36,308 bases of DNA from Gallionella sp. (GTDB lineage: Bacteria; Pseudomonadota; Gammaproteobacteria; Burkholderiales; Gallionellaceae). Each line of letters opens with the position of its first letter. The stretch's first letter is position 1. Below the pieces are notes generated by a model. It did no database searches. It saw nothing but the letters and a program-made list of their open reading frames with translations, and was not told the DNA's origin. The position numbers and the translations under genes were made by a program. This document shows positions 20,406-26,856 of the stretch, one piece after another. The stretch is from NCBI GenBank assembly GCA_030645535.1, contig JAUSNM010000052.1, positions 1 to 36,308 on the forward strand. The letters are read 5' to 3'.

Positions 20406-20675
20406 ATGGCAATTACCGCCGCGCAAAAAGCGCAAATCGTTACCGACTACCAACGTGCCGCAGCTGACACGGGTTCCCCGGAAGTTCAAGTAGCGCTGAT
20501 CACAGCACGTATCACCTACCTGACTGACCACTTCAAGGATCACGCGAAGGATCACCATTCCCGTCGTGGTCTGCTGCGACTGGTTAGCCGCCGCCGCAAG
20601 CTGCTTGATTACCTCAGGACCAAGAATGAAGCGAGCTACCAAATTCTGATCAAGCGTCTGGCCATTCGTAAGTAG
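20406..20675 (+). CDS. rpsO: 30S ribosomal protein S15
   Basis: An 89-residue primary-binding protein of the 30S platform. The sequence is canonical: [20 protein letters not shown], then [20 protein letters not shown], and the C-terminal [17 protein letters not shown] lies shortly upstream of the ATG. In many bacteria S15 represses its own mRNA and lies beside pnp with shared control; the gene order here is the same, with a 210-nt spacer holding repeats. Confidence 0.98.
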   Translation: MAITAAQKAQIVTDYQRAAADTGSPEVQVALITARITYLTDHFKDHAKDHHSRRGLLRLVSRRRKLLDYLRTKNEASYQILIKRLAIRK

Positions 20676-20753
20676 TTATATCAAGCGGGTCGCAATTGCG
20701 GCCCGTGTCATTTGACGGGAAGCTCGCGTAGCGATTCGTTTGCCCCTTCGACC

Positions 20754-20780
20754 GCTTGCGGGAGAGGGTTGGGGTGAGGG
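20754..20780. repeat. GGGAGAG-type repeat, copy 2
   Basis: The stretch GCTTGCGGGAGAGGGTTGGG followed by GTGAGGGG matches the wording of the repeats at 486-528 and 28124-28170. Such repeats are widespread between genes in betaproteobacteria. It lies between rpsO and pnp. Confidence 0.6.
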
Positions 20781-20781
20781 G

Positions 20782-20827
20782 AACGGGTATGGCGAGCTGT
20801 CAAAGGCGCCTATTTGCCATACCCGTT
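20782..20827. other. 12-bp palindrome in the pnp leader
   Basis: AACGGGTATGGC (20782-20793) and GCCATACCCGTT (20816-20827) are perfect complements across a 22-nt loop, with wobble pairs extending inward. It ends 58 nt before the pnp start. In Escherichia coli a pnp leader hairpin is the target of RNase III/PNPase autoregulation; a similar role here is only inference. The arms are related to those at 16286-16374. Confidence 0.6.
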
Positions 20828-20885
20828 TACCCCGTCTATTTAGCGTGATGCGATTGCGCGTCATGCATGCCATAAGAGGTCTATC

Positions 20886-22991
20886 TTGAGTTATTTTAAG
20901 AAAACATTAGCGTTCGGTAAGCACCAGTTGACCATTGAAACCGGAGAAATCGCCCGTCAGGCGAGCGGTGCAGTTCTGGTTAGTCTGGATGACACCGCGG
21001 TTCTGGTTACTGTGGTCGGTCGTCGCGATGCCAAGCCGGATCAGGACTTTTTCCCGCTGACCGTGGATTATATGGAAAAGACCTACGCTGCCGGCAAGAT
21101 TCCAGGCGGTTTTTTCAAGCGCGAAGGACGTCCAAGCGAAAAAGAAATTCTGACATCGCGTCTGATCGATCGTCCGCTGCGCCCGTTGTTTCCTGAAAGT
21201 TTCTACAACGAAGTGCAAATCGTCGCGACCGTCATGTCGTCCGACAGCGAGATCGATGCCGATATTCCGGCTCTGATCGGCGCGTCTGCTGCAATGGCGA
21301 TCTCCGGTATTCCTTTCGACGGCCCGATCGGCGCGGCACGTGTGGGTTACTTTGATGGTCAATATCTGCTCAATCCTACCGCGACTGAGCTCAAGACTTC
21401 ACAAATGGATCTGGTTGTCGCAGGTACAGACCGTGCTGTGTTGATGGTTGAATCAGAAGCGCAACAGTTGTCCGAAGAAGTGATGCTGGGCGCGGTGATG
21501 TTTGGTCACGAACAGATGCAGGTCGTGATTGCTGCGATCAATGAAATGGCCGATGCAGTTGGTAAGCCGACATGGGATTGGGTCGCTCCTGCCAAGAATG
21601 AAGCGCTGATCGCTCAGATCGCTCAACTGGCTGAAGCAGATCTGCAAAAGGCCTACGCAATTCGCTCCAAGCAGGCGCGCACCGATGCAATTTCTGCGAT
21701 ACACGCCCAGATGACGGCTGCAGTGTCGGATGAGCATGAAAAAAATCATGTCAACGAATTGTTCAGCGCGCTCGAAGCTAAAATCGTTCGCGGTCAAATC
21801 CTGAGCGGTGAGCCGCGCATCGACGGTCGCGATACACGCACTGTGCGCCAGATCACGATCCGCAACGGTGTATTGCCTCGCACGCACGGTTCTGCCTTGT
21901 TTACCCGTGGCGAGACACAGGCTATTGTCGTGGCGACACTGGGCAGCATGCGTGACGCACAGAAGGTTGATGCATTGCAGGGCGAGTATTCAGATCGTTT
22001 CATGCTGCATTACAATTTCCCTCCGTATGCAACCGGCGAAACCGGTCGTGTAGGCACGCCCAAGCGTCGTGAAATCGGCCACGGTCGTCTTGCCAAGCGC
22101 GCGTTGCTCGCCGTATTGCCTAAGGAAGAAGATTTTGGCTATGCGATTCGTATCGTGTCTGAAATCACCGAATCGAATGGTTCCAGTTCGATGGCATCTG
22201 TTTGCGGCGGTTGCTTGTCGATGCTGGATGCCGGCGTGCCTTTGACGGCGCATGTTGCCGGTATCGCGATGGGTCTGATCAAGGAAGGCAATCGTTTTGC
22301 CGTGTTGACCGATATCCTGGGCGATGAAGATCATCTGGGCGATATGGACTTCAAGGTGGCGGGTTCCGAAGCTGGTATCACCGCGTTGCAAATGGACATC
22401 AAGATCAACGGCATTACCCGTGAAATCATGCAGGCCGCACTGAGCCAGGCTCGCGAAGGCCGTATGCATATTCTGGGTCTGATGAAAGAATCCATGTCAG
22501 GCGTGCGCAGCGAATTGTCTGAGTTCGCACCGCGCATGATCAAGATGAAGATCAATCCTGAGAAGATTCGCGACGTGATCGGTAAGGGCGGTGCTGTTAT
22601 CCGCGCCCTGACTGAAGAGACCGGCACAACGATCGATATCGACGATGCAGGTAATATCACCATCTCCAGCGTCAATGGCGAAGCGGGTGAAATAGCCAAG
22701 AAGCGCATCGAAGACATCGCCATGGATGTTGAAGTTGGCAAAGTTTACGAAGGTCCTGTCGTCAAGTTGCTCGACTTCGGCGCTTTGATCAATATTTTGC
22801 CGGGCAAGGATGGTCTGTTGCACATTTCCCAGATTGCACACGAACGCGTAAACAGCGTGGGCGACTACCTCAAAGAAGGTCAGGTCGTGCGTGTCAAGCT
22901 GCTGGAACTGGATGACAGGGGTCGTATGAAGCTCTCCATGAAGGCGTTGCTGCCAGCTCCTGAATTGGCTGGCGCATCGATTGCCGAGTAG
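20886..22991 (+). CDS. pnp: polyribonucleotide nucleotidyltransferase (PNPase)
   Basis: A 701-residue phosphorolytic 3'-to-5' exoribonuclease, trimeric, and in many proteobacteria part of the RNA degradosome. Order of domains: first RNase PH domain (1 to about 210, with [19 protein letters not shown]), a helical domain, second RNase PH domain (about 310-540, with the active-site region [17 protein letters not shown]), KH (about 555-612, [18 protein letters not shown]) and S1 (about 622-690, [20 protein letters not shown]). The start is TTG at 20886, preceded by AAGAGG; a weak start codon fits an autoregulated gene. A strong terminator follows 17 nt after the stop. Confidence 0.97.
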   Translation: MSYFKKTLAFGKHQLTIETGEIARQASGAVLVSLDDTAVLVTVVGRRDAKPDQDFFPLTVDYMEKTYAAGKIPGGFFKREGRPSEKEILTSRLIDRPLRPLFPESFYNEVQIVATVMSSDSEIDADIPALIGASAAMAISGIPFDGPIGAARVGYFDGQYLLNPTATELKTSQMDLVVAGTDRAVLMVESEAQQLSEEVMLGAVMFGHEQMQVVIAAINEMADAVGKPTWDWVAPAKNEALIAQIAQLAEADLQKAYAIRSKQARTDAISAIHAQMTAAVSDEHEKNHVNELFSALEAKIVRGQILSGEPRIDGRDTRTVRQITIRNGVLPRTHGSALFTRGETQAIVVATLGSMRDAQKVDALQGEYSDRFMLHYNFPPYATGETGRVGTPKRREIGHGRLAKRALLAVLPKEEDFGYAIRIVSEITESNGSSSMASVCGGCLSMLDAGVPLTAHVAGIAMGLIKEGNRFAVLTDILGDEDHLGDMDFKVAGSEAGITALQMDIKINGITREIMQAALSQAREGRMHILGLMKESMSGVRSELSEFAPRMIKMKINPEKIRDVIGKGGAVIRALTEETGTTIDIDDAGNITISSVNGEAGEIAKKRIEDIAMDVEVGKVYEGPVVKLLDFGALINILPGKDGLLHISQIAHERVNSVGDYLKEGQVVRVKLLELDDRGRMKLSMKALLPAPELAGASIAE

Positions 22992-23008
22992 TCGTATTTG
23001 ATGTCAAT

Positions 23009-23036
23009 AAAAAACCCGCCGCAAGGCGGGTTTTTT
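23009..23036. terminator. pnp terminator (bidirectional), copy A of a duplicated unit
   Basis: AAAAAACCCGCC and GGCGGGTTTTTT form a perfect 12-bp stem with loop GCAA. The flanking A and T runs make it functional in both directions. The same stem, with loop GAAA, recurs at 26782-26809. Confidence 0.95.
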
Positions 23037-23058
23037 ATTGTGCAAAATTGATAATTAT
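23009..23058. repeat. direct repeat A bracketing the TA islet
   Basis: The terminator stem plus the downstream 18-nt sequence TGCAAAATTGATAATTAT (23041-23058) is repeated at 26782-26833, with one loop change and a 3-nt length difference between stem and tail. The 3.7 kb between the copies is entirely accessory genes. Confidence 0.75.
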
Positions 23059-23136
23059 TATTATTCAGCAGCAAATCTGCTGCGTATTAAGCTAGCCTGC
23101 CGCAATTGTCAGGAGTCAGTTGCGGACAATGTATCG

Positions 23137-23538
23137 TCATGCTGCCCTGACTTCGTTCAGAAGATCCGGGTGACGATCCAGCACCTTGAGCAGTTTGACC
23201 AGTGCCAAAGATGGTTTTGTTTTGCCGTTCTCATAACGCGAGAACGCATTTGCGCCACCACCAAAAATTTCAGCGGCCTCGCGCTGATCAAGTGCAAGCT
23301 TTTTGCGTACATTCGCAATAAATGCCGGGTCGACAATAGCGGCATTTATTTGCTTATTAAACGCCAACATTAAATCCATGGTTCTGCGGGATTCTGTCGC
23401 ATCAAGAATCGATTCATCGCATGCAGGGCAGTACTCACCGGTCACGGCTGTAAGAACCGTTGATTCACCTTTGTAGGTGTAGGGTACGTCGCGTGTATCG
23501 TGCACCAGATTGGCAGCACCACAAGTCGGACATTTCAT
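23137..23538 (-). CDS. mqsA: type II antitoxin MqsA
   Basis: A 133-residue antitoxin that neutralises MqsR and represses their operon. The N-terminal zinc domain has C3, C6, C37 and C40 (MKCPTC ... GEYCPAC), exactly the positions known for the Escherichia coli protein. The C-terminal XRE-type helix-turn-helix (about 76-133) keeps the DNA-contact residues N97 and R101 in GGGANAFSRYENGKTKPS. An ATG at 23544 overlaps the mqsR stop as ATGA, but AAGGAG is spaced eight bases before the ATG at 23538, which also gives the family N-terminus MKCP. The toxin-first gene order is the unusual order known for mqsRA. It is the last gene before the duplicated terminator at 23009-23036. Confidence 0.95.
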   Translation of the reverse strand: MKCPTCGAANLVHDTRDVPYTYKGESTVLTAVTGEYCPACDESILDATESRRTMDLMLAFNKQINAAIVDPAFIANVRKKLALDQREAAEIFGGGANAFSRYENGKTKPSLALVKLLKVLDRHPDLLNEVRAA

Positions 23539-23540
23539 AT

Positions 23541-23837
23541 TCATAGCTCCTTGAAAGAGACGATAAGCACGTTCTCTACGACGGTCAGCTTCAGATAAAC
23601 CTCTCCAACGTTCGTAGTTGGGCGGTACACGTCTTGCCAGACTTTATGATCTGCGTGAGTAGTCATACTCTTGTAAAAATCAGACATCGTCAGAGATGTC
23701 ACCACGGCAAGCATGCCGTCAAAATCAACTCCAAGTGCCGTAGCGCCTTCTCGTGCGGACTTCGTCGCCCGTACCTGCCCGGCTACAATCAGACCTTTAA
23801 TAGCTGACAACTTGTTGTGAGGCACGCTCTTCTCCAT
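23541..23837 (-). CDS. mqsR: type II toxin MqsR (mRNA interferase)
   Basis: A 98-residue RelE-fold endoribonuclease, the same length as the Escherichia coli protein, which cuts mRNA mainly at GCU. Residues reported as catalytic or substrate-binding there, K56, Q68, Y81 and K96, are all present at the same numbers (SDFYKSMTTHADHKVWQDVY, EVYLKLTV, FKEL). The toxin is therefore predicted active. A longer frame runs to 23903, but it would cross the promoter and the extra residues lack family resemblance; MEKSVPHNKL at 23837 is the natural start. There is no Shine-Dalgarno sequence, and the predicted transcription start falls on the start codon. It overlaps mqsA in its last bases. Confidence 0.95.
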   Translation of the reverse strand: MEKSVPHNKLSAIKGLIVAGQVRATKSAREGATALGVDFDGMLAVVTSLTMSDFYKSMTTHADHKVWQDVYRPTTNVGEVYLKLTVVENVLIVSFKEL

Positions 23838-23843
23838 GCGTGC

Positions 23844-23872
23844 ATAGTAATCATGTTGGCTGTATTTGGCAA
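23844..23872 (-). promoter_or_regulatory. mqsRA promoter candidate
   Basis: On the minus strand TTGCCA (23872-23867) and TACTAT (23849-23844) are separated by exactly 17 bp. The -10 box ends six bases before the mqsR ATG, so transcription would start at or next to the start codon. Confidence 0.6.
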
Positions 23873-23875
23873 GTT

Positions 23876-23908
23876 GGTTAATTGCTAATGGCATGCATGG
23901 CAATTACC
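23876..23908. promoter_or_regulatory. candidate operator upstream of mqsRA
   Basis: TAATTGC (23879-23885) and GCAATTA (23900-23906), with flanking GGT and ACC, form an interrupted palindrome next to the -35 box. It does not match the AACCT/AGGTT boxes of the Escherichia coli operon, so binding by MqsA is only a possibility. Confidence 0.35.
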
Positions 23909-24112
23909 CACGTAAGCAGACGTGGAAATGAGCGGAACAAACCTGCTCCGTGGCAGGCCGGGTGGCAGACAGTCGGGGTTGAAATTACTCTGCCTGAAAA
24001 CGGCCGCTGATGATGGACACTCACTCAGTTCCGGTCGTTCGCGATGGGGTGTTCAACTCTCCTGAGTTCGGCTAAATCTGCCGCTCGAATCTATCTGCGA
24101 AACTCGGAACGA

Positions 24113-25120
24113 TTAAGTATCAAGATTGTCCCATTCATCTCCAAGAACCCAGCGAAGGGCAGAAAGCTTGCCGTTCAACAGACCCCATTCGAAGTCATCC
24201 CAGGGACCTGTATTTTCATACTTTGTTTCTACAGTTTTAGCAGCAGCCAAAGCTCCGGCCCAAATTCCTTCGTGAATCACATCACTGCCATAACGCTCCG
24301 TACCATCGGGAATTAATATAATCCTACCTGTCGCTATACCATGAGCTCTGTTGCAATGCCGGTTGTACCAAATCTTATCCGTAAGTTCATCCATCGCATT
24401 AAGTATCTCGAATAGCCCACGAGTCTCTTCTTCCCAAGCATACCCAGTCTCGAATTCAACTTCCTCCGGGTCGGCCAAGTCTGCCAAGGCAGCGCTTGGC
24501 GTGATGAAAAACAAGGTAGATACCTGATCAAAAATACTAGCCAAATCCGGATGTGGCTTGCGATGGTCGCTGTCCGAAAAATCGGTGTGATTAACCGTGA
24601 TGAATCTAAAGGATTCATAATTGATAAGGTTTAATTGCCTGAACTCGTCGAAAATCTCTACTAGCACTGCATCGGCTACGCTGTTCTTGTTTTTATGGAA
24701 CGGAGCAAATTTTGATATGGCTCGGTTAGCGGCCTTGACTTTGGCGGCATCTGACGCAACGACATTAATCGCATCAGCAAACAGAGCTTCAACACGGTCA
24801 ATGGTCATGTAGTTTGCTTCAGATAGTATTGGCAAGCGGTGATTAACATCATTGATGATATCGATTGCCTGATGCTTATTTTCACCACCGAACGATTCGA
24901 TGATTTCTTTAACGACTTTGCATTCCTGAGATAGGCGCTGACGTGTCTGATTAGCCACGCGATCTTTATTGCACTCGTACTCTTCTCTCACAATGTCCGG
25001 TAGAAGCAATCTTATAACTCCCTGCCCAGCAAGGTATTCAATAGCAGCTAGGATTGGGAGGTCGCTCTTCTTTGATGAAAGCTCAAGCCACACACAGGTA
25101 TCGAGCATCAGTAGATGCAT
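24113..25120 (-). CDS. PIN-domain protein with a distinct C-terminal domain
   Basis: A 335-residue protein. Residues 1 to about 210 look like a PIN-type nuclease domain: MHLLMLDTCVWLEL with D7 in the first strand, LLLPDIVREEYE with D42 and E46/E47, D150 in NKNSVADAVLVE, and D180 in FRFITVNHTDFSD. These are the spaced acidic residues expected of a metal-dependent RNase. Residues about 235-335 form a second domain (DKIWYNRHCNRAHGIATG ... GIWAGALAAAKTVETKYE ... DDFEWGLLNGKLSALRWVLG) that I believe recurs as a conserved unit in other bacterial proteins but cannot assign. GAGGTGAGG precedes the ATG. No antitoxin gene is adjacent on the same strand, so it may not be a classical VapC. Lower GC than its neighbours by eye suggests acquisition. 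Confidence 0.75.
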   Translation of the reverse strand: MHLLMLDTCVWLELSSKKSDLPILAAIEYLAGQGVIRLLLPDIVREEYECNKDRVANQTRQRLSQECKVVKEIIESFGGENKHQAIDIINDVNHRLPILSEANYMTIDRVEALFADAINVVASDAAKVKAANRAISKFAPFHKNKNSVADAVLVEIFDEFRQLNLINYESFRFITVNHTDFSDSDHRKPHPDLASIFDQVSTLFFITPSAALADLADPEEVEFETGYAWEEETRGLFEILNAMDELTDKIWYNRHCNRAHGIATGRIILIPDGTERYGSDVIHEGIWAGALAAAKTVETKYENTGPWDDFEWGLLNGKLSALRWVLGDEWDNLDT

Positions 25121-25178
25121 TGCCTCACCTCATTAATTTCATAGTAATTCTCGCGACTACGGTAGCGCCGCTTTTTCA

Positions 25179-25184
25179 ATTATA
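25179..25184 (-). promoter_or_regulatory. -10 box for the PIN-domain gene
   Basis: A perfect TATAAT on the minus strand, about 60 nt upstream of the start codon. The -35 position falls in the 172-bp repeat and is a poor match. Confidence 0.4.
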
Positions 25185-25198
25185 CCGGCGTGTGCATT

Positions 25199-25371
25199 GT
25201 GCGGGGGCAAGTCCTACATTCCAATATTTTTAAATGCGCGTCCGCATTTATGGTGGTTTGGGCAGGCTCGATTAACGGACTGCGAAACCGGATAGCGGTC
25301 ATTTAAATCCTCTCCTTTTGCCACGCTGCCCCTGATAACAGGTCGTCACCGAAAAGTCGTGGCGCAAACTG
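25199..25371. repeat. 172-bp direct repeat, copy 1
   Basis: About 90% identical by eye to 26594-26765 in the same orientation, including shared blocks such as CATTTATGGTGGTTTGGGCA and CCCCTGATAAC. It lies between the divergent PIN gene and the addiction-module antitoxin gene. No coding content is evident. Confidence 0.85.
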
Positions 25372-25394
25372 ATAACACAGTTTCATGCTAAGAT
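25366..25394 (+). promoter_or_regulatory. promoter and inverted repeat before the addiction-module antitoxin
   Basis: An extended -10 (TGC TAAGAT, box at 25389-25394) lies six bases before the ATG at 25401. A perfect inverted repeat, AAACTG (25366-25371) and CAGTTT (25378-25383), covers the -35 zone and is a candidate autoregulatory operator. Confidence 0.4.
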
Positions 25395-25400
25395 TCGCGC

Positions 25401-25628
25401 ATGAATACGCACCTATATGAAGAGCTTGAACACCTGAGTATCGCTGAAAAGCGCTCGCTCGGTGAGGCCTTGATTATCAGTGCAGAAAGCGAAGCGTTAG
25501 CGCCGCTTGTCACCGAAGCTCAGCGCACAGAGCTTCGTTCCCGTCTGGCTTATCACCGAGCCAACCCCGACGAACAGGGTATGACCTTTGCTGAGCTCAA
25601 GGCTAAGCTCCTGACCTCATCGCACTAG
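25401..25628 (+). CDS. addiction-module component family antitoxin
   Basis: A 75-residue acidic protein resembling the putative addiction-module component family (the antitoxin side of ParE/RelE-type pairs). Diagnostic features are an opening helix EELEHLSIAEKRSLGEALI, a central LVTEAQRTELRSRLAYHRAN, and the closing GMTFAELKAKLL. Antitoxins of this family normally precede a RelE/ParE toxin of about 95 residues with a short spacing; here the following frame starts two bases after the stop but ends after 30 codons. No Shine-Dalgarno sequence is present and the -10 box is placed for a leaderless message. The antitoxin appears complete, so it is likely an orphan. Confidence 0.75.
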   Translation: MNTHLYEELEHLSIAEKRSLGEALIISAESEALAPLVTEAQRTELRSRLAYHRANPDEQGMTFAELKAKLLTSSH

Positions 25629-25630
25629 TC

Positions 25631-25723
25631 ATGTTGTTCCGGGTCATCTTCAAACCTCTTGCCCAGGTTGAGGCGTCCGAACTTATCAATGGTATGCGCA
25701 ATCGCTTGTCAAAAAATCTCTGA
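25631..25723 (+). pseudogene. truncated ParE/RelE-type toxin remnant
   Basis: ATG at 25631 opens a 30-codon frame, MLFRVIFKPLAQVEASELIN and ten further residues, ending in TGA at 25721-25723. The start strongly resembles the first strand and helix of ParE/RelE toxins (pattern: RVIFKP then an acidic helix), and its position two bases after the antitoxin stop is right for the partner toxin. The remaining two thirds of the fold, including catalytic residues, are missing, and the promoter of the next module begins at once. This reads as a toxin deleted at its 3' side. A functional mini-protein cannot be ruled out. Confidence 0.55.
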
Positions 25724-25725
25724 GA

Positions 25726-25755
25726 AATATTAATCATCACACTTTGTGTTATATT
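25726..25755. promoter_or_regulatory. operator/promoter region of the HigB/HigA-like pair
   Basis: AATAT (25726-25730) and ATATT (25751-25755) flank CACA-CTT-TGTG (25738-25748), an imperfect palindrome. TATATT at 25750-25755 could serve as the -10 box. It is a plausible binding site for the HTH antitoxin. Confidence 0.4.
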
Positions 25756-25775
25756 GTTGGTCGCAAGCAAGGGAG

Positions 25776-26156
25776 ATGAGCTTGAAAGTCTTTAAAAATG
25801 CCTGGTTTGGGCGCTTTGCACGGAAAGAAAAAATCTCGGCTGATGCGCTTTGGGATGCTGTCGAGCGAGCGGAAAATGGTCATATCGATGCGGACTTGGG
25901 TGGTGGCGTTATCAAACAGCGGATTGCCCGTCCTGGCGAAGGTAAGTCTAAGGGCTACCGCAGCATCGTTATTTTTTGCAAAGGTGAGTTGTCGTTCTTC
26001 GTGTACGGCTTTTCCAAGAGCGAGCTCGGCAACATCCGCGAAGATGAAGAGGAGCAGTTCAAAAAAATGGCCAGACACGTTCTGTCACTGACGGAAGCCC
26101 GGTTGAATGAGTTGGTTGCAAACGGTCAATTTGAGGAGGTAGCAAAAAATGCCTAA
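25776..26156 (+). CDS. RelE/HigB-family toxin
   Basis: About 126 residues of the RelE-type toxin family in which the toxin gene precedes an HTH antitoxin. The hallmarks are VFKNAWFGRFARKEKISADA, the central DADLGGGVIKQRIARPGEGK, the aromatic FFVYGFSKSE motif and the NIREDEEEQFKKMA helix. Such toxins are ribosome-dependent mRNA nucleases. Start: ATG at 25776 lies directly against AAGGGAG (25769-25775), while TTG at 25782 is spaced six bases from it and gives the usual family N-terminus (KVFK), so the true start may be 25782. The 3' end overlaps the antitoxin gene by 8 nt. The gene appears full length and active. Confidence 0.85.
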   Translation: MSLKVFKNAWFGRFARKEKISADALWDAVERAENGHIDADLGGGVIKQRIARPGEGKSKGYRSIVIFCKGELSFFVYGFSKSELGNIREDEEEQFKKMARHVLSLTEARLNELVANGQFEEVAKNA

Positions 26157-26466
26157 AAAATACCGTAGTGATGCCTTGGCGGCAATCCATGAAACAATGG
26201 AGTCACTGCATGATGTCGGCGCTGTCAATAAGCAGACGATGCGCGAGTTTGACGATGCCTGTCTGACACCCATACACATACTTAGCCCTGATGAGATTAA
26301 GTCCCTTCGACTGCGTGAGCACATCTCCCAGCCTGTTTTTGCACGTTATCTGAACGTTTCAAAAAACCTGATTTCCGATTGGGAGCGAGGTGTGAAAAAA
26401 CCGGGTGGTCCTGCCTTGCGTCTGTTGGCGCTGATTCAAAAGAAAGGACTCATGGCTATTGCCTGA
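26149..26466 (+). CDS. HTH (XRE-family) antitoxin, HigA/NadS-like
   Basis: A 105-residue protein with an N-terminal helix (about 8-40, ALAAIHETMESLHDVGAVNK) that should wrap the toxin and a C-terminal XRE helix-turn-helix (about 55-100: LSPDEIKSLRLREHISQPVF, then ARYLNVSKNLISDWERGVKK). It starts inside the end of the toxin gene (8-nt overlap) with GGAGG a few bases upstream of the ATG. It would neutralise the toxin and repress the operon through the palindrome at 25726-25755. The order toxin-antitoxin is typical of HigBA-type systems. Confidence 0.85.
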   Translation: MPKKYRSDALAAIHETMESLHDVGAVNKQTMREFDDACLTPIHILSPDEIKSLRLREHISQPVFARYLNVSKNLISDWERGVKKPGGPALRLLALIQKKGLMAIA

Positions 26467-26593
26467 ATTCAGGCGTGGTACTTGATTCCAGTACACTCCA
26501 AAGCCATACGCCCCACTTTGCTCCGAATCCAATGGCCCAACTTACTCCCTCTCAACTCACCAGCCTGCGTGAAGATGGCGGGCTGTTTTTGGC
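26467..26593. other. spacer after the HigBA-like pair, no gene seen
   Basis: Part of the 390-nt gene-free stretch before dksA. Small frames cross it in several phases but none has family resemblance or a ribosome binding site. The rest of the stretch is the 172-bp repeat, the terminator copy and the A/T palindrome. Confidence 0.5.
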
Positions 26594-26765
26594 GTGCGGG
26601 GGCAAGTCTCACATTCCAACATTTTTTAAAAGCGTCCGCATTTATGGTGGTTTGGGCAGGCTTGATTAACAGACTGCGAAACTGGATAGCGGTAATTTAA
26701 ATCCTGTCCTTTTGCCACGCAGCCCCTGATAACTTGTCGTCACCGAAAAGCCGTGGTGAAAACTG
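26594..26765. repeat. 172-bp direct repeat, copy 2
   Basis: The second copy of the repeat at 25199-25371, about 90% identical with a single one-base gap. Together the copies bracket the two TA modules at 25401-26466. Confidence 0.85.
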
Positions 26766-26781
26766 CAAGTGCCAGGCAATT

Positions 26782-26809
26782 AAAAAACCCGCCGAAAGGC
26801 GGGTTTTTT
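26782..26809. terminator. dksA-side terminator (bidirectional), copy B
   Basis: AAAAAACCCGCC and GGCGGGTTTTTT with loop GAAA. It can end the minus-strand dksA transcript and plus-strand readthrough from the TA genes. Confidence 0.95.
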
Positions 26810-26833
26810 AATTAATGCAAAATTGATAATTAT
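26782..26833. repeat. direct repeat B bracketing the TA islet
   Basis: The second copy of the terminator plus the 18-nt tail TGCAAAATTGATAATTAT (26816-26833). See 23009-23058. Confidence 0.75.
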
Positions 26834-26852
26834 CAATTATCAATTATCAATT
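26821..26852. repeat. 18-bp A/T palindrome and three 7-bp tandem repeats
   Basis: AATTGATAATTATCAATT (26821-26838) is a perfect palindrome, and AATTATC is repeated three times (26828-26848) and then begins a fourth copy. It lies just past the dksA stop. Confidence 0.7.
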
Positions 26853-26856
26853 GAAG

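Noticed and set aside
23038..23373. Plus-strand frame opposite mqsA
   Set aside because: It overlaps a clear mqsA on the other strand and has no features of its own.
24044..24316. Plus-strand frame opposite the PIN gene end
   Set aside because: No family resemblance and mostly antisense to a better gene.
26379..26700. Short frames covering repeat copy 2
   Set aside because: Equivalent frames are not preserved in repeat copy 1, and there is no ribosome binding site.
25199..26765. Integron attC sites for the TA cassettes
   Set aside because: The 172-bp repeats lack recognisable GTTRRRY/RYYYAAC core ends, an inverted base-pairing pattern is not conserved between copies, and no integrase is present.
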